Origin: Roseburia sp. CAG:10041_57
GTDB taxonomy: Bacteria; Bacillota; Clostridia; Lachnospirales; Lachnospiraceae
Assembly: GCA_001916965.1 (NCBI GenBank)
Contig: MNTL01000065.1
Location: 1 to 43,758, forward strand
Length of the DNA stretch: 43,758 nucleotides
Reading direction: 5' to 3'
The position numbers and the translations under genes are program-made. This document shows, in pieces, positions 7,442 to 15,859 of this stretch. The number at the start of each line of letters is the position of its first letter. Position 1 is the stretch's first letter. The notes under the pieces were generated by a model. That model ran no database searches and was not told the origin of the DNA. It was given only the letters and a program-made list of their open reading frames with translations.

Positions 7442-8168
7442 GCTGAAGGAACATGAAAGGATTGATAATCTGGAGAGAAATGGTTATCAGATCATTCAGG
7501 ATTCAGACAAGTTCTGTTTTGGAATGGATGCAGTGCTTCTATCCGGCTTTGCCAAAGTGAAACCAGGTGGTAAAGTGCTGGATCTTGGAACCGGAACGGG
7601 AATTATTCCAATTCTGATGGAGGCAAAGACGCAGGGAGAGCATTTTACCGGACTTGAAATACAGGAAGAAAGTGCGGATATGGCAAGGCGCAGTGTCCTT
7701 TTAAATCATCTGGAAAATAAAATTGACATAGTATGTGGTGACATCAAAGAAGCAGATACACTTTTTCAGGCTGCTTCTTTTGACGTTATAACCTGTAATC
7801 CTCCCTATATGATAGGGCAGCATGGAATTACCAATCCAGATGCTCCCAAAGCCATTGCCAGACATGAGATTTTGTGTACATTAGAGGATGTAATACAGAA
7901 AGCTGCCATTTTATTAAAACCGGGCGGTAATTTCTATATGGTTCACAGACCATTCAGATTGGCGGAGATCATATCTGTGATGGTCAGATATAAATTGGAA
8001 CCCAAGCGTATGAGACTTGTCTATCCATATGTGGATAAAGAGCCTAATATGGTATTAATAGAGGGTTGCCGTGGCGGTAAGTCACGTATGACAGTGGAAA
8101 AACCCTTAATTGTGTATAAAGAACCGGGAAAATATACAGATGAAATATATGAAGTATACGGATATTAG
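7431..8168 (+). CDS. trmN6: tRNA1(Val) (adenine(37)-N6)-methyltransferase-like protein
   Basis: A 245-residue class I SAM-dependent methyltransferase, YabB/TrmN6 type, expected to modify adenine in tRNA. The family N-terminus (ERIDNLERNGYQIIQDSDKF) fixes the start at ATG 7431, inside the end of ricT; an upstream TTG at 7392 would add unrelated residues. The SAM motif I is DLGTGTG at 51-57, and the N6-adenine signature NPPY is at 123-126. Bacillus has the same neighbours (yabB between ricT and rsmI). Ribosome site GGAGGGAAGG lies upstream. Its 3' end probably overlaps the next gene. Confidence 0.92.
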   Translation: MTIKLKEHERIDNLERNGYQIIQDSDKFCFGMDAVLLSGFAKVKPGGKVLDLGTGTGIIPILMEAKTQGEHFTGLEIQEESADMARRSVLLNHLENKIDIVCGDIKEADTLFQAASFDVITCNPPYMIGQHGITNPDAPKAIARHEILCTLEDVIQKAAILLKPGGNFYMVHRPFRLAEIISVMVRYKLEPKRMRLVYPYVDKEPNMVLIEGCRGGKSRMTVEKPLIVYKEPGKYTDEIYEVYGY

Positions 8169-9624
8169 TGTGAAAAATAATAAGAAATACAAAACTGTGA
8201 TGTGTATCTTAGCTGTAATAGGTGTAATATTCGGTTGTGGAGATACCAGCCAACAGACATTGGCAGAGATAAACAGTATAGAAAGTCCGCAGAATGTGGA
8301 GACATTAGGACAGGAGAATTTAGGGGATGTAAGCGCGGAAACCGAACAGGAGAGCCAAAATAGTGTAGGCACGCAAGCGTCAGGACAGAATGTTGCAGGT
8401 GCACAGACATCATCACAGGAGAGACAGAATACTGTAAATGCCCAAGGGAATCAGGCTGTTGAGGGTACAAATGCCCAAGTACAGAGCGTAGAACAGGAGC
8501 GAAGAGAGCCTGTAAAGGTAAAGGGTATCTATGTCAGTGGTCCAATAGCGGGAAATGCGAGAATGGATGAACTCATTGAGTTAGTAGATACCACAGAGCT
8601 GAATGCCATGGTCATAGATATTAAAAATGATGATGGCAGGGTTACGTATAAGATGGACCCCGATACACTTGTTTCCCAAATAGGTGCAAGCATCAATTAT
8701 GTATCAGATATGAAAGAACTTGTACAGCGCTGTAAGGAGAAGAATATCTATCTGATTGCAAGAGTGGTGGCTTTTAAAGATCCTTATCTGGCGCAGCAAA
8801 GACCTGAATTGGCGGTAAGGAAAAAAAATGGAGATATTTTCTATGATAAATCCGGGCTGGCGTGGGTGAATCCCTATAATAGGGAAGTATGGGATTATCT
8901 GGTAGAGATTGGGACACAGGCTGCAGAGGCAGGCTTTGACGAGGTGCAATTTGATTATATACGCTTCTCTACGGATCTCAAGACAGATAAAATGGACTTT
9001 GGCCCAGCGGCAGAGGAACAGAGTAAAACGGATGTTATTACAGAATTCACACAGTACGCTTATGATAAATTATCACCAGAGGGCGTATATGTGTCAGCGG
9101 ATGTATATGGAACAATCATTGACAGCAAAATAGACCAGGACATAGTTGGTCAGAATTTTGTAGATATGGCATCCCACCTGGATTATATATGTCCTATGGT
9201 ATATCCGTCACATTATGCGAATGGAGTATATGGAATCCCCATTCCAGATGCACAGCCCTATGACACGGTAAAAGCGGCTATGCAGGCAGCAGCAAAACAA
9301 CTGGAAAAGATACCAGAGGAGAACAGGGCAGCAGGGCGTGTCTGGATTCAGAGCTTTACGGCAAGCTGGGTTGAAGGTCATATCAGTTATGGTCCCAAAC
9401 AGATCAGGGATCAGATACAGGGTGCACATGATGCAGGATTTGATGAATGGATTCTGTGGAATGCAGCAGTGAAATATAAGGAAGATTCATTACTGACTGA
9501 GGATGAAGCAAGAGCACAACAGGAAGAATGGGACAGTGAAATGAGTGAAGCTATAGAAACGGCTATAGAAACGACGCAGGCAGTGGAAGAAGAAGCGGAA
9601 ACAGGAGGAACAGATGGCAGGTAA
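8140..9624 (+). CDS. putative glycoside hydrolase lipoprotein (DUF4015 type)
   Basis: About 494 residues. The N-terminus is a basic stretch, a hydrophobic segment and a lipobox ending IFGC (Cys33), predicting a lipoprotein on the outer face of the membrane. Residues about 40-125 are a Ser/Gln/Asn-rich linker. The rest resembles the TIM-barrel-like DUF4015 family: VKGIYVSGPIAGNARMDEL, then IARVVAFKDPYLAQQRPELAV and FDEVQFDYIRFST. A Glu/Thr-rich tail ends the protein. Substrate is unknown; a cell-wall or surface glycan is likely by location. The start is uncertain: ATG 8140 overlaps trmN6 by 29 bases, GTG 8170 follows the trmN6 stop, and neither has a clear ribosome site. It overlaps rsmI by 11 bases. 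Confidence 0.85.
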   Translation: MKYMKYTDISVKNNKKYKTVMCILAVIGVIFGCGDTSQQTLAEINSIESPQNVETLGQENLGDVSAETEQESQNSVGTQASGQNVAGAQTSSQERQNTVNAQGNQAVEGTNAQVQSVEQERREPVKVKGIYVSGPIAGNARMDELIELVDTTELNAMVIDIKNDDGRVTYKMDPDTLVSQIGASINYVSDMKELVQRCKEKNIYLIARVVAFKDPYLAQQRPELAVRKKNGDIFYDKSGLAWVNPYNREVWDYLVEIGTQAAEAGFDEVQFDYIRFSTDLKTDKMDFGPAAEEQSKTDVITEFTQYAYDKLSPEGVYVSADVYGTIIDSKIDQDIVGQNFVDMASHLDYICPMVYPSHYANGVYGIPIPDAQPYDTVKAAMQAAAKQLEKIPEENRAAGRVWIQSFTASWVEGHISYGPKQIRDQIQGAHDAGFDEWILWNAAVKYKEDSLLTEDEARAQQEEWDSEMSEAIETAIETTQAVEEEAETGGTDGR

Positions 9625-10465
9625 ATTGTATTTGTGTGCTACGCCTATAGGAAATTTGCAGGATATGACGCCAAGAGTCATAGAGACTCTTCAGGCAGTA
9701 GATTTGATAGCAGCAGAAGATACCAGAAACAGTATGAAACTCATGAATCATTTTGGGATCCATACACCTATGACAAGCTATCATGAATATAATAAGATAG
9801 AGAAAGCAAAATATCTCATAGAGCAGCTTCAGGAAGGTAAAAATATTGCATTGATCACAGATGCGGGAACACCTGCAATCTCTGACCCTGGAGAAGTGCT
9901 GGTGGCAATGTGCCATGAGGCAGGTATTGTGGTAACTTCTTTGCCGGGACCGGCAGCATGTATTACAGCACTGACATTATCAGGGCTGAGTACGAGAAGA
10001 TTCTGTTTTGAAGGCTTTCTGCCACCGGATAAGAAAGAGAAGAAAGCGATTCTGGAGGATCTGCAGAAGGAATCCCGTACCATTATTTTATATGAAGCAC
10101 CACATCATCTGATCAGGACACTGGAAGAGCTATATAATGCACTAGGAAACCGTCGTATTACCTTATGCCGGGAGCTTACCAAGAAGTTTGAAACGGTACT
10201 GCCTACGACATTGGAAAATGCTCTGGATATGTATCGCTCAGAGGAACCAAGAGGTGAATATGTGCTTGTTCTGGAAGGTAAGAGCCTGGAGGAGTTTCAA
10301 AAAGAGCAGGAACGCAACTGGCAGGAGATGTCTATAGAAGAGCACATGGAAATCTATGAGAAACAGGGAATTGACCATAAAGAGGCTATGAAACTTGTTG
10401 CAAAGGACAGAGGAGTTTCCAAGAGGGATGTATATCAATATCTGTTAAAAACTGTTGACAAATAG
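9614..10465 (+). CDS. rsmI: 16S rRNA (cytidine(1402)-2'-O)-methyltransferase
   Basis: A 283-residue tetrapyrrole-methylase-fold enzyme that methylates the ribose of C1402 in 16S rRNA. Motifs are the N-terminal LYLCATPIGNLQDMTPR, AEDTRNS, TDAGTPAISDPGE (SAM pocket) and LPGPAACITALTLSGL. The C-terminal region (IEEHMEIYEKQGIDHKEAMK) matches the helical RsmI C-terminal domain. The start ATG has a strong GGAGGAA site located inside the end of the preceding lipoprotein gene. Equivalent to Bacillus yabC. Confidence 0.96.
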   Translation: MAGKLYLCATPIGNLQDMTPRVIETLQAVDLIAAEDTRNSMKLMNHFGIHTPMTSYHEYNKIEKAKYLIEQLQEGKNIALITDAGTPAISDPGEVLVAMCHEAGIVVTSLPGPAACITALTLSGLSTRRFCFEGFLPPDKKEKKAILEDLQKESRTIILYEAPHHLIRTLEELYNALGNRRITLCRELTKKFETVLPTTLENALDMYRSEEPRGEYVLVLEGKSLEEFQKEQERNWQEMSIEEHMEIYEKQGIDHKEAMKLVAKDRGVSKRDVYQYLLKTVDK

Positions 10466-10539
10466 TATGGGTGATAATATACTCCTATTGTTAAAGGTAA
10501 GAAACATATACTCCATATGTGGAAAAAGGAGATGAAAGA

Positions 10540-10773
10540 ATGGAAAGAGTATTTGAAATTATCGAAGATCAGTTACATTTGACCGGCGTAGAAATCACGG
10601 AAGATTCATCATTTAAGGATGATTTGGGTGCAGACTCCATAGATTTAGTAGAATTAGTAATGGCATTCGAAGAAGAATTCGGTGTAGAAGTATCTTATGA
10701 AGAATTAGAGAAGAAAGTCAAGACTGTTGGTGATGCAATCGAATTTTTAAGAGAACAGGGTGCAGACATTTAA
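10540..10773 (+). CDS. acpP: acyl carrier protein
   Basis: A 77-residue acidic helical protein carrying acyl chains as thioesters on 4'-phosphopantetheine during fatty acid synthesis. The attachment serine is Ser33 in DLGADSIDLVELVM; Ile replaces the more usual Leu after the serine. A GTG at 10519 would add seven residues, but AAAGGAG at good distance supports ATG 10540, which also gives the usual ACP length. No fatty acid synthesis genes are adjacent, and a terminator follows, so it is likely a single-gene unit. Confidence 0.95.
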   Translation: MERVFEIIEDQLHLTGVEITEDSSFKDDLGADSIDLVELVMAFEEEFGVEVSYEELEKKVKTVGDAIEFLREQGADI

Positions 10774-10812
10774 TTATTATATGTATAGCATAATTTGAGA
10801 ATAACAAAATTG

Positions 10813-10840
10813 AAAGAGGCTCTCAGGGAGTCTCTTTTTG
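10813..10840 (+). terminator. intrinsic terminator of acpP
   Basis: AAAGAGGCTC (10813-10822) pairs with GAGTCTCTTT (10828-10837), ten pairs with one G-T and loop TCAGG, continuing into a T-run. Confidence 0.85.
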
Positions 10841-10921
10841 TATGAAAAAACAATTCCATGGGTATAGACGCCTAAAACAGGGCATAAAGTAAAATAGAAA
10901 TAAAATTAAGGAATCAGTCCT

Positions 10922-11551
10922 ATGATGAATTATTTATGGGGAGGTATGCTGTTGACAGGTATTGTATATGGCGTACTTACCGGTAATGTAAAGGATATTA
11001 CAGATGCCGTGCTTGCTTCATCGAGAGAGGCGGTCACGCTGTGTTTTACCATGTTTGGAATTGTGGCATTCTGGTCAGGACTTATGGAAGTGGCAGTGGA
11101 TGCGGGAATCATGAAAGGAATGACTAAGCTGCTAAAGCCGGTCATGGGCTTCCTTTTTCCCAAAATACCGAAAGAGCATCCGGCTCTGACCTCTATATCG
11201 GCTAATTTTGTGGCAAATATTCTGGGGCTTGGCTGGGCGGCAACTCCGGCGGGACTTCGGGCAATGTCAGAGCTTGCACATCTGGAAGAAGAACGGGGAA
11301 AGCTGACAGACGTAGCCAGTGATGAGATGTGTACCTTTCTGGTCATCAATATATCTTCGCTGCAATTAATACCGGTTAATATTATTGCATATCGTAGTCA
11401 GTATGGGAGCGTAAATCCTGCTGGGATCATTGCACCTGCAATTCTGGCAACTCTGACAGGTACGCTTGTGGCAGTATTTTTCTGCAAGTGGAAGACCAAA
11501 GCTGTGAAACATCAATTTTGCGCGTGTAAAACTCGTGATTTTCATGCATAA
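10922..11551 (+). CDS. spmA: spore maturation protein A
   Basis: A 209-residue membrane protein of the nucleoside-recognition (Gate) domain family, needed with SpmB for spore core dehydration in Bacillus. Key stretches are SREAVTLCFTMFGIVAFWSGLM and SANFVANILGLGWAATPAGL, and several membrane segments are evident. An alternative ATG lies one codon downstream. The last 20 or so residues (after FFCKWKTK) look unlike the family and run into a hairpin at 11539-11563 that contains the stop codon, suggesting an altered 3' end. spmB is not next to it but 3.8 kb away, which is unusual. Confidence 0.93.
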   Translation: MMNYLWGGMLLTGIVYGVLTGNVKDITDAVLASSREAVTLCFTMFGIVAFWSGLMEVAVDAGIMKGMTKLLKPVMGFLFPKIPKEHPALTSISANFVANILGLGWAATPAGLRAMSELAHLEEERGKLTDVASDEMCTFLVINISSLQLIPVNIIAYRSQYGSVNPAGIIAPAILATLTGTLVAVFFCKWKTKAVKHQFCACKTRDFHA

Positions 11552-11563
11552 TCTGCATGAAAA
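11539..11563. repeat. 10-bp perfect inverted repeat across the spmA stop
   Basis: TTTTCATGCA (11539-11548) and TGCATGAAAA (11554-11563) are exact complements around TAATC. The spmA stop TAA lies in the loop. No T-run follows on the plus strand, so it is not a typical terminator. It may be a dispersed palindromic element or an mRNA 3' stabiliser. Confidence 0.55.
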
Positions 11564-11713
11564 CACTTTGCGGAATACTACCTGTGTACAGTAACGAATA
11601 GTTGCATTAATTTATAAAAAAGAAATAGCAAAACCTTTATAAGTAAAAAAGAATATGATAAAATAATACGATTCCTGAGGTATGAACAGGAGATGAAAGG
11701 CAAAAGATATTAC

Positions 11714-12928
11714 ATGAAGAACATAAAGAGAAAATTGTGGATACTGGCCATTATCCTGTGTGGATATATGGGCTTTGGAATAAAGGCATACGCGGCTGAT
11801 GAGCAGTGGTTTGCACAGCAGGTAGAGAAGCTTGCGAAGGAAGGCAATGTCTATATTGTAGCACAGGATGGAACTGGAGACTTTCTGACGATTCAGGAGG
11901 GCGTAGATGCAGTAAACTCGGGGGATACTCTGATTATCTGTCCTGGTGTATATGAAGAAAATGTTGAGATTATGGCAAAGACGGTAAATCTTCTGGGTGT
12001 TGACCGTGACAGCTGTATTCTTCAGTATGATACAGTTAATTATGGCAAAGTACCCCTTACAGTTGCTGCTGGTCAGATTAGTAATATTACAATAAGAGGA
12101 TACAAGAACGCAGATAAGGGAATGTACTTACCTGTATTAGCAATGCAGGAGGAGGCTTTTGACGAGGATTCCCAGGAATTGCTCAGACAGTCAGCATATT
12201 CCGGTTATGCAGTACATGTTGACCAGAATTACCTGTATGGAAAAGAATTGTCCTTTGAAAAATGCCGTATAGAGTCCTACAACAGTTATTGTATGGGAAT
12301 CGGCAGCAGAGGAGAAAGTACGATTACCGTAACAGAATGTGAGCTGCTGGCAGCAGGAGATGGAGGATGCATCTATCTGCATGATGTGGGTACATTAGAT
12401 GTAGGAGGGAGTTCTACGATGATTTTTCGTAATTCCATGCTGCAGAGTAGTCTGTGTCCTTATATTATGACAATACATGCACTGCATACAGAGAATCAGA
12501 TGTATCTTACATTCCAGAACGTGAAAGTATATGGCGTAGCATATGAAGATAATGGTGGATATTCCTTTACCAATATGAATACCGGACTTGGTGTAGAACC
12601 GCAGATGATGCATGTACTGTCCAATGAGGAGACGGTGGCATATATGGAAAGAAACAAGCAGGCAGTACCATTATTACAGGAAGGTATCACATATATTGCA
12701 ACGCAGAAAGGTGTAAAGGAGACTGTACCGAAGAAGCGGTATGTATTTAATGTATACAATGCAGATGGTATGCCGGGAGATGGCTGGTGTGGGCTTAGTA
12801 ACACATGGCTTACTCCTGACAGCTTTGGAAATACACTGCAGGATATGAATGCCATATACCAGCCTTCTATTACTGGGCAAGAGCCTGTTTTAGCTGATGT
12901 ACTTCCTTATAATAATCATAACGGCTGA
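11714..12928 (+). CDS. secreted right-handed beta-helix protein, pectinesterase-like
   Basis: About 404 residues. The N-terminus is a clean signal peptide: basic MKNIKRK, hydrophobic core, and cleavage after AYA near residue 27. Residues 46-95 match the N-terminal repeat of pectinesterases (VYIVAQDGTGDFLTIQEGVDAV, then IICPGVYEENVEI). The later pectinesterase catalytic motifs (QDTL and DFIFG types) are not apparent, so it may be a beta-helix protein without esterase activity, or a distant relative. ATG 11714 is preferred over ATG 11693 because AGGAG directly abuts the latter. The last 59 bases overlap the 3' end of the opposite-strand LytTR gene. Confidence 0.75.
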   Translation: MKNIKRKLWILAIILCGYMGFGIKAYAADEQWFAQQVEKLAKEGNVYIVAQDGTGDFLTIQEGVDAVNSGDTLIICPGVYEENVEIMAKTVNLLGVDRDSCILQYDTVNYGKVPLTVAAGQISNITIRGYKNADKGMYLPVLAMQEEAFDEDSQELLRQSAYSGYAVHVDQNYLYGKELSFEKCRIESYNSYCMGIGSRGESTITVTECELLAAGDGGCIYLHDVGTLDVGGSSTMIFRNSMLQSSLCPYIMTIHALHTENQMYLTFQNVKVYGVAYEDNGGYSFTNMNTGLGVEPQMMHVLSNEETVAYMERNKQAVPLLQEGITYIATQKGVKETVPKKRYVFNVYNADGMPGDGWCGLSNTWLTPDSFGNTLQDMNAIYQPSITGQEPVLADVLPYNNHNG

Positions 12929-13580
12929 TATTCAGGACCTGACCTGTCTCCAGCGTCAACGTCCGTTTGTCGTATTCTGTGATGTAATCGGTATTGACCA
13001 GATAGGATTTGTGGATTCTTGCAAAATGATGGTCTTTTTGCTGCAGGAGCTGTTCTACTTCATCCAGTTTGTAATAAAAAGAGTCACACCCATTGGTAGT
13101 GACCATATGTATTTTACGGCCTTCAGAATTAAAATACAGAATGTCATCGAGCATAACAGTGGCATATTCCGGTCTGTGATAGTAAGTAAAGGAGCTGGTA
13201 TCAGATATCAGAAGCTGATAGGTTCTGGTTAAATAAGACCATAACTGGCTGCTGCGGCATTGCAATGAATAAATAGGCTGCAAGAGCAGATTATCTTCAA
13301 ATTGTATGTAATCTGTTTTCTCTGTGACAACGGATATCAGCTTGTGATTTTTCTGCTTCAGGGAAAGGGCAGCCTGGCGTAAACGTCCATTTTCACCATG
13401 CATATCAAACAGAAGAATATCAGGACAGAAGGTATCGCGGGTTTTGTCCATAAGATCATCTGAATCGGAACAGACGAGGATATCATGGGGAATGTTATGT
13501 TGTTCAAAGGATTCTGTAATTTCCTGAAGAATAGAATTCCTTTCTTTTGTCCGGTTGATGCAGAGAGCGATTTTTATCAT
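12870..13580 (-). CDS. LytTR-type response regulator with degenerate receiver
   Basis: A 236-residue regulator. The N-terminal half resembles a receiver with a possible phospho-acceptor Asp59 in DILLFDMHGENG. The acidic pair normally found after the first strand is missing (IALCINRTKE), and the Lys-Pro near the end of the receiver is replaced by PIYSLQ. The C-terminal half (about 130-236) is a LytTR DNA-binding domain: DDILYFNSEGRKIHMVT, then FARIHKSYLVNTDYI. No sensor kinase is adjacent. It may respond without standard phosphorylation. Its end overlaps the convergent beta-helix gene, and its start diverges from sdaAB. A GGCAGG-type ribosome site precedes the start. Confidence 0.85.
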   Translation of the reverse strand: MIKIALCINRTKERNSILQEITESFEQHNIPHDILVCSDSDDLMDKTRDTFCPDILLFDMHGENGRLRQAALSLKQKNHKLISVVTEKTDYIQFEDNLLLQPIYSLQCRSSQLWSYLTRTYQLLISDTSSFTYYHRPEYATVMLDDILYFNSEGRKIHMVTTNGCDSFYYKLDEVEQLLQQKDHHFARIHKSYLVNTDYITEYDKRTLTLETGQVLNISRYDYYKEVHQLKQALAQ

Positions 13581-13704
13581 GGTATTTTACCTGCCTTTCG
13601 TAATCTATGGCAGAGTATACACAAGAAGAAAACAGGAATAAAGTACTATTATGAATCTTTTAAAATAAGATTATGTTTTGTTTATGAACAGGAGGAATTA
13701 TAAA

Positions 13705-14370
13705 ATGAATCTATATGATATTATAGGTCCGGTCATGGTAGGACCTTCCAGTTCCCATACGGCGGGGGCTGTAAAAATAGGCTATGTATCCCGCAAGCTG
13801 ATGGCACAGCCTATTGTAAAGGCACAGATTCTGTTATATGGTTCTTTCCTCGCAACAGGAAAAGGCCATGGTACACAGATTGCCATTGTGGCAGGTCTGC
13901 TTGGCATGAAGACAGATGATTGCAGGATTCCTGACAGTTTCAGGCTGGCTGGGGAAGCAGGAATGGAGATAAGCTTTGGAGAAGCGGAATTAAAGGATGC
14001 ACATCCGAATTCAGCGCAGCTGATCCTAACGGGAGCTGATGGAAGACAACTGGAGATTGTGGGAGAGTCTATCGGTGGTTCACGTATTAATATTGCCAGT
14101 ATAGATGGACTGTCTGCGAATTTCTCAGGTGATTATCCGACATTAATCGTTCATAATCTGGATCAGCCGGGACATGTGGCAGAAGTTACCAGCATGTTAT
14201 CCCATAAATCCGTTAATATAGCGACAATGCAGCTGTACAGGGCTGGGCGCGGTGGACATGCTGTCATGGTCATTGAGTGTGACCAGGAAGTGCCAAAGGA
14301 GTCTATCCAGTGGCTTGCACATCTGGAGGGTATTGAGAAAGTCACTTATTATAGTCTGGAGGAGAAGTAA
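13705..14370 (+). CDS. sdaAB: L-serine dehydratase, iron-sulfur dependent, beta subunit
   Basis: A 221-residue subunit of the two-chain enzyme that deaminates L-serine to pyruvate and ammonia. It starts MNLYDIIGPVMVGPSSSHTAGAV, the usual beginning, and has an ACT domain at the C-terminus (HNLDQPGHVAEVTSMLSHK), a probable regulatory or serine-binding module. An upstream ATG at 13678 is rejected because AGGAGGA lies eight bases before 13705. Its stop overlaps the start of sdaAA (TAATG), giving coupled 1:1 synthesis. Confidence 0.95.
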   Translation: MNLYDIIGPVMVGPSSSHTAGAVKIGYVSRKLMAQPIVKAQILLYGSFLATGKGHGTQIAIVAGLLGMKTDDCRIPDSFRLAGEAGMEISFGEAELKDAHPNSAQLILTGADGRQLEIVGESIGGSRINIASIDGLSANFSGDYPTLIVHNLDQPGHVAEVTSMLSHKSVNIATMQLYRAGRGGHAVMVIECDQEVPKESIQWLAHLEGIEKVTYYSLEEK

Positions 14371-15242
14371 TGGCTTTTGCATATTTAAAGGAGATTATAG
14401 AAGCTGCCGAAAAGGAGAACAAACCATTCTGGCAGATTGTTATAGAAGATGATATGAGGGAGCGAAATGTCAGCTATGAGCAGTCCTTCGAGACTATGAG
14501 GGGTATGTATCAGGCTATGAAGGAAGCAGATGCGGCATATGACCCTAAACTTCGCTCTGCCAGCGGCATGGTAGGCGGCGATGGAGAGAAGCTGGAAGAG
14601 TTTCATAAGAAAAAGAATCGTCTGATAGGAGATTTCCTGACAGAAGTTATGGAGAAGGCAGTAAAAATGGGAGAGTCCAATGCCTGTATGAAAAGAATTG
14701 TTGCTGCACCTACAGCTGGCTCCTGTGGTGTTATTCCGGCTGTTCTTCTCACATATGAGAAGCAGAAGAATGTATCAGAGGACAAGCTGGTGGAGGCGCT
14801 TTTTGTGGCAGCAGGAATCGGTGAAGTAATAGCAGCCAGTGCGTCCATTGCAGGGGCAGAGGGCGGATGTCAGGCTGAGATAGGCTCTGCCAGTGCCATG
14901 GCAGCAGGAGCAGTGGCATATCTGGAAGGAGGTAAAGAACAGGAAATTGTACATGCAGCGGCATTGGCTCTCAAAAACATGCTGGGACTGACCTGTGATC
15001 CGGTGGCGGGACTGGTAGAAGTGCCCTGTGTAAAGAGAAATGTATCCGGTGCGGTAAATGCAGTGGTATCTTCGCAAATGGCGATAGCAGGCATAAAAAG
15101 TGCCATTGACCCGGATGAAGTCATTGATTCCATGAGAAGGATAGGCAAGCTCATACCTGCCTGTCTGAGAGAGACCGGTCAGGAAGGGCTGGCAACGACA
15201 CCTACGGCACAGGCGGTCGTAAAACATCTAAGAGAAAAGTAA
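14370..15242 (+). CDS. sdaAA: L-serine dehydratase, iron-sulfur dependent, alpha subunit
   Basis: A 290-residue catalytic subunit holding the 4Fe-4S cluster. Conserved stretches are APTAGSCGVIPAVLLTYE, EGGCQAEIGSASAMAAGA and LTCDPVAGLVEVPC. By comparison with characterised family members, Cys167, Cys209 and Cys220 are the likely cluster ligands. Ribosome site GGAGGAG lies inside the end of sdaAB. The pair lies between spmA and spmB and has no obvious link to sporulation; the enzyme feeds pyruvate and helps amino-acid fermentation. The cluster is oxygen sensitive, consistent with an anaerobe. Confidence 0.96.
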   Translation: MAFAYLKEIIEAAEKENKPFWQIVIEDDMRERNVSYEQSFETMRGMYQAMKEADAAYDPKLRSASGMVGGDGEKLEEFHKKKNRLIGDFLTEVMEKAVKMGESNACMKRIVAAPTAGSCGVIPAVLLTYEKQKNVSEDKLVEALFVAAGIGEVIAASASIAGAEGGCQAEIGSASAMAAGAVAYLEGGKEQEIVHAAALALKNMLGLTCDPVAGLVEVPCVKRNVSGAVNAVVSSQMAIAGIKSAIDPDEVIDSMRRIGKLIPACLRETGQEGLATTPTAQAVVKHLREK

Positions 15243-15316
15243 TCAAAAAGTAATTGTTCATGAGACAGATAAAAAAAGCATATAATGCACAAAGACAGAG
15301 TATCAGGATTTAAAAT

Positions 15317-15844
15317 ATGCAGTCACAGCTTATGCTTCAGATATCTGATATGATTATCCCAGCCCTGGTATTTTATATCATTGCCATGGGGCTTGCATCA
15401 AAGAGAGATATTTATCATTGCTTTATCAAAGGGGCTTCCAGTGGTATTAAGACGGTGGCGGAGATCGCACCTACACTGATTGGACTGATGGTTGCAGTGG
15501 GTGTACTCCGTGCATCCGGGTTCTTGGAATATATAGGCGGGCTGTTTGCCAGATTCCTGGGAGATTTTCCACAGGAATTAATCAGCCTTTTTGTGGTAAA
15601 AATCATATCATCTTCTGCGGCAACAGGACTGGCATTGGATATCTTTAAGGAATATGGTACGGATTCTTATGCGGGGCTGGTCACTTCACTGGCTCTTAGT
15701 TCTACGGAGACGGTATTTTATACAATGTCTGTGTATTATATGGCAGTAGGAGTGACGAAGACCCGCTGGACATTAGCAGGAGCTTTGCTTGCCACAGTGG
15801 CAGGATTGGGGATGAGTATGCTATTGGCCGGGTGGATGCTATAA
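15317..15844 (+). CDS. spmB: spore maturation protein B
   Basis: A 175-residue membrane protein, partner of SpmA in spore core dehydration. Typical stretches are IIPALVFYIIAMGLASKRD, GASSGIKTVAEIAPTLIGLM and KIISSSAATGLALDIFKEYG. Several hydrophobic segments are visible. It follows sdaAA by 74 bases with a modest AGGA ribosome site, and MATE follows within 15 bases, so it may be expressed with either. Separation from spmA is discussed under findings. Confidence 0.95.
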   Translation: MQSQLMLQISDMIIPALVFYIIAMGLASKRDIYHCFIKGASSGIKTVAEIAPTLIGLMVAVGVLRASGFLEYIGGLFARFLGDFPQELISLFVVKIISSSAATGLALDIFKEYGTDSYAGLVTSLALSSTETVFYTMSVYYMAVGVTKTRWTLAGALLATVAGLGMSMLLAGWML

Positions 15845-15859
15845 GGAGGAAACAACAAA

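Noticed and set aside
12897..13232. Open frame of 111 codons on the plus strand opposite the LytTR gene
   Set aside because: It is the shadow of a clear LytTR coding region, with no ribosome site and no recognisable motif.
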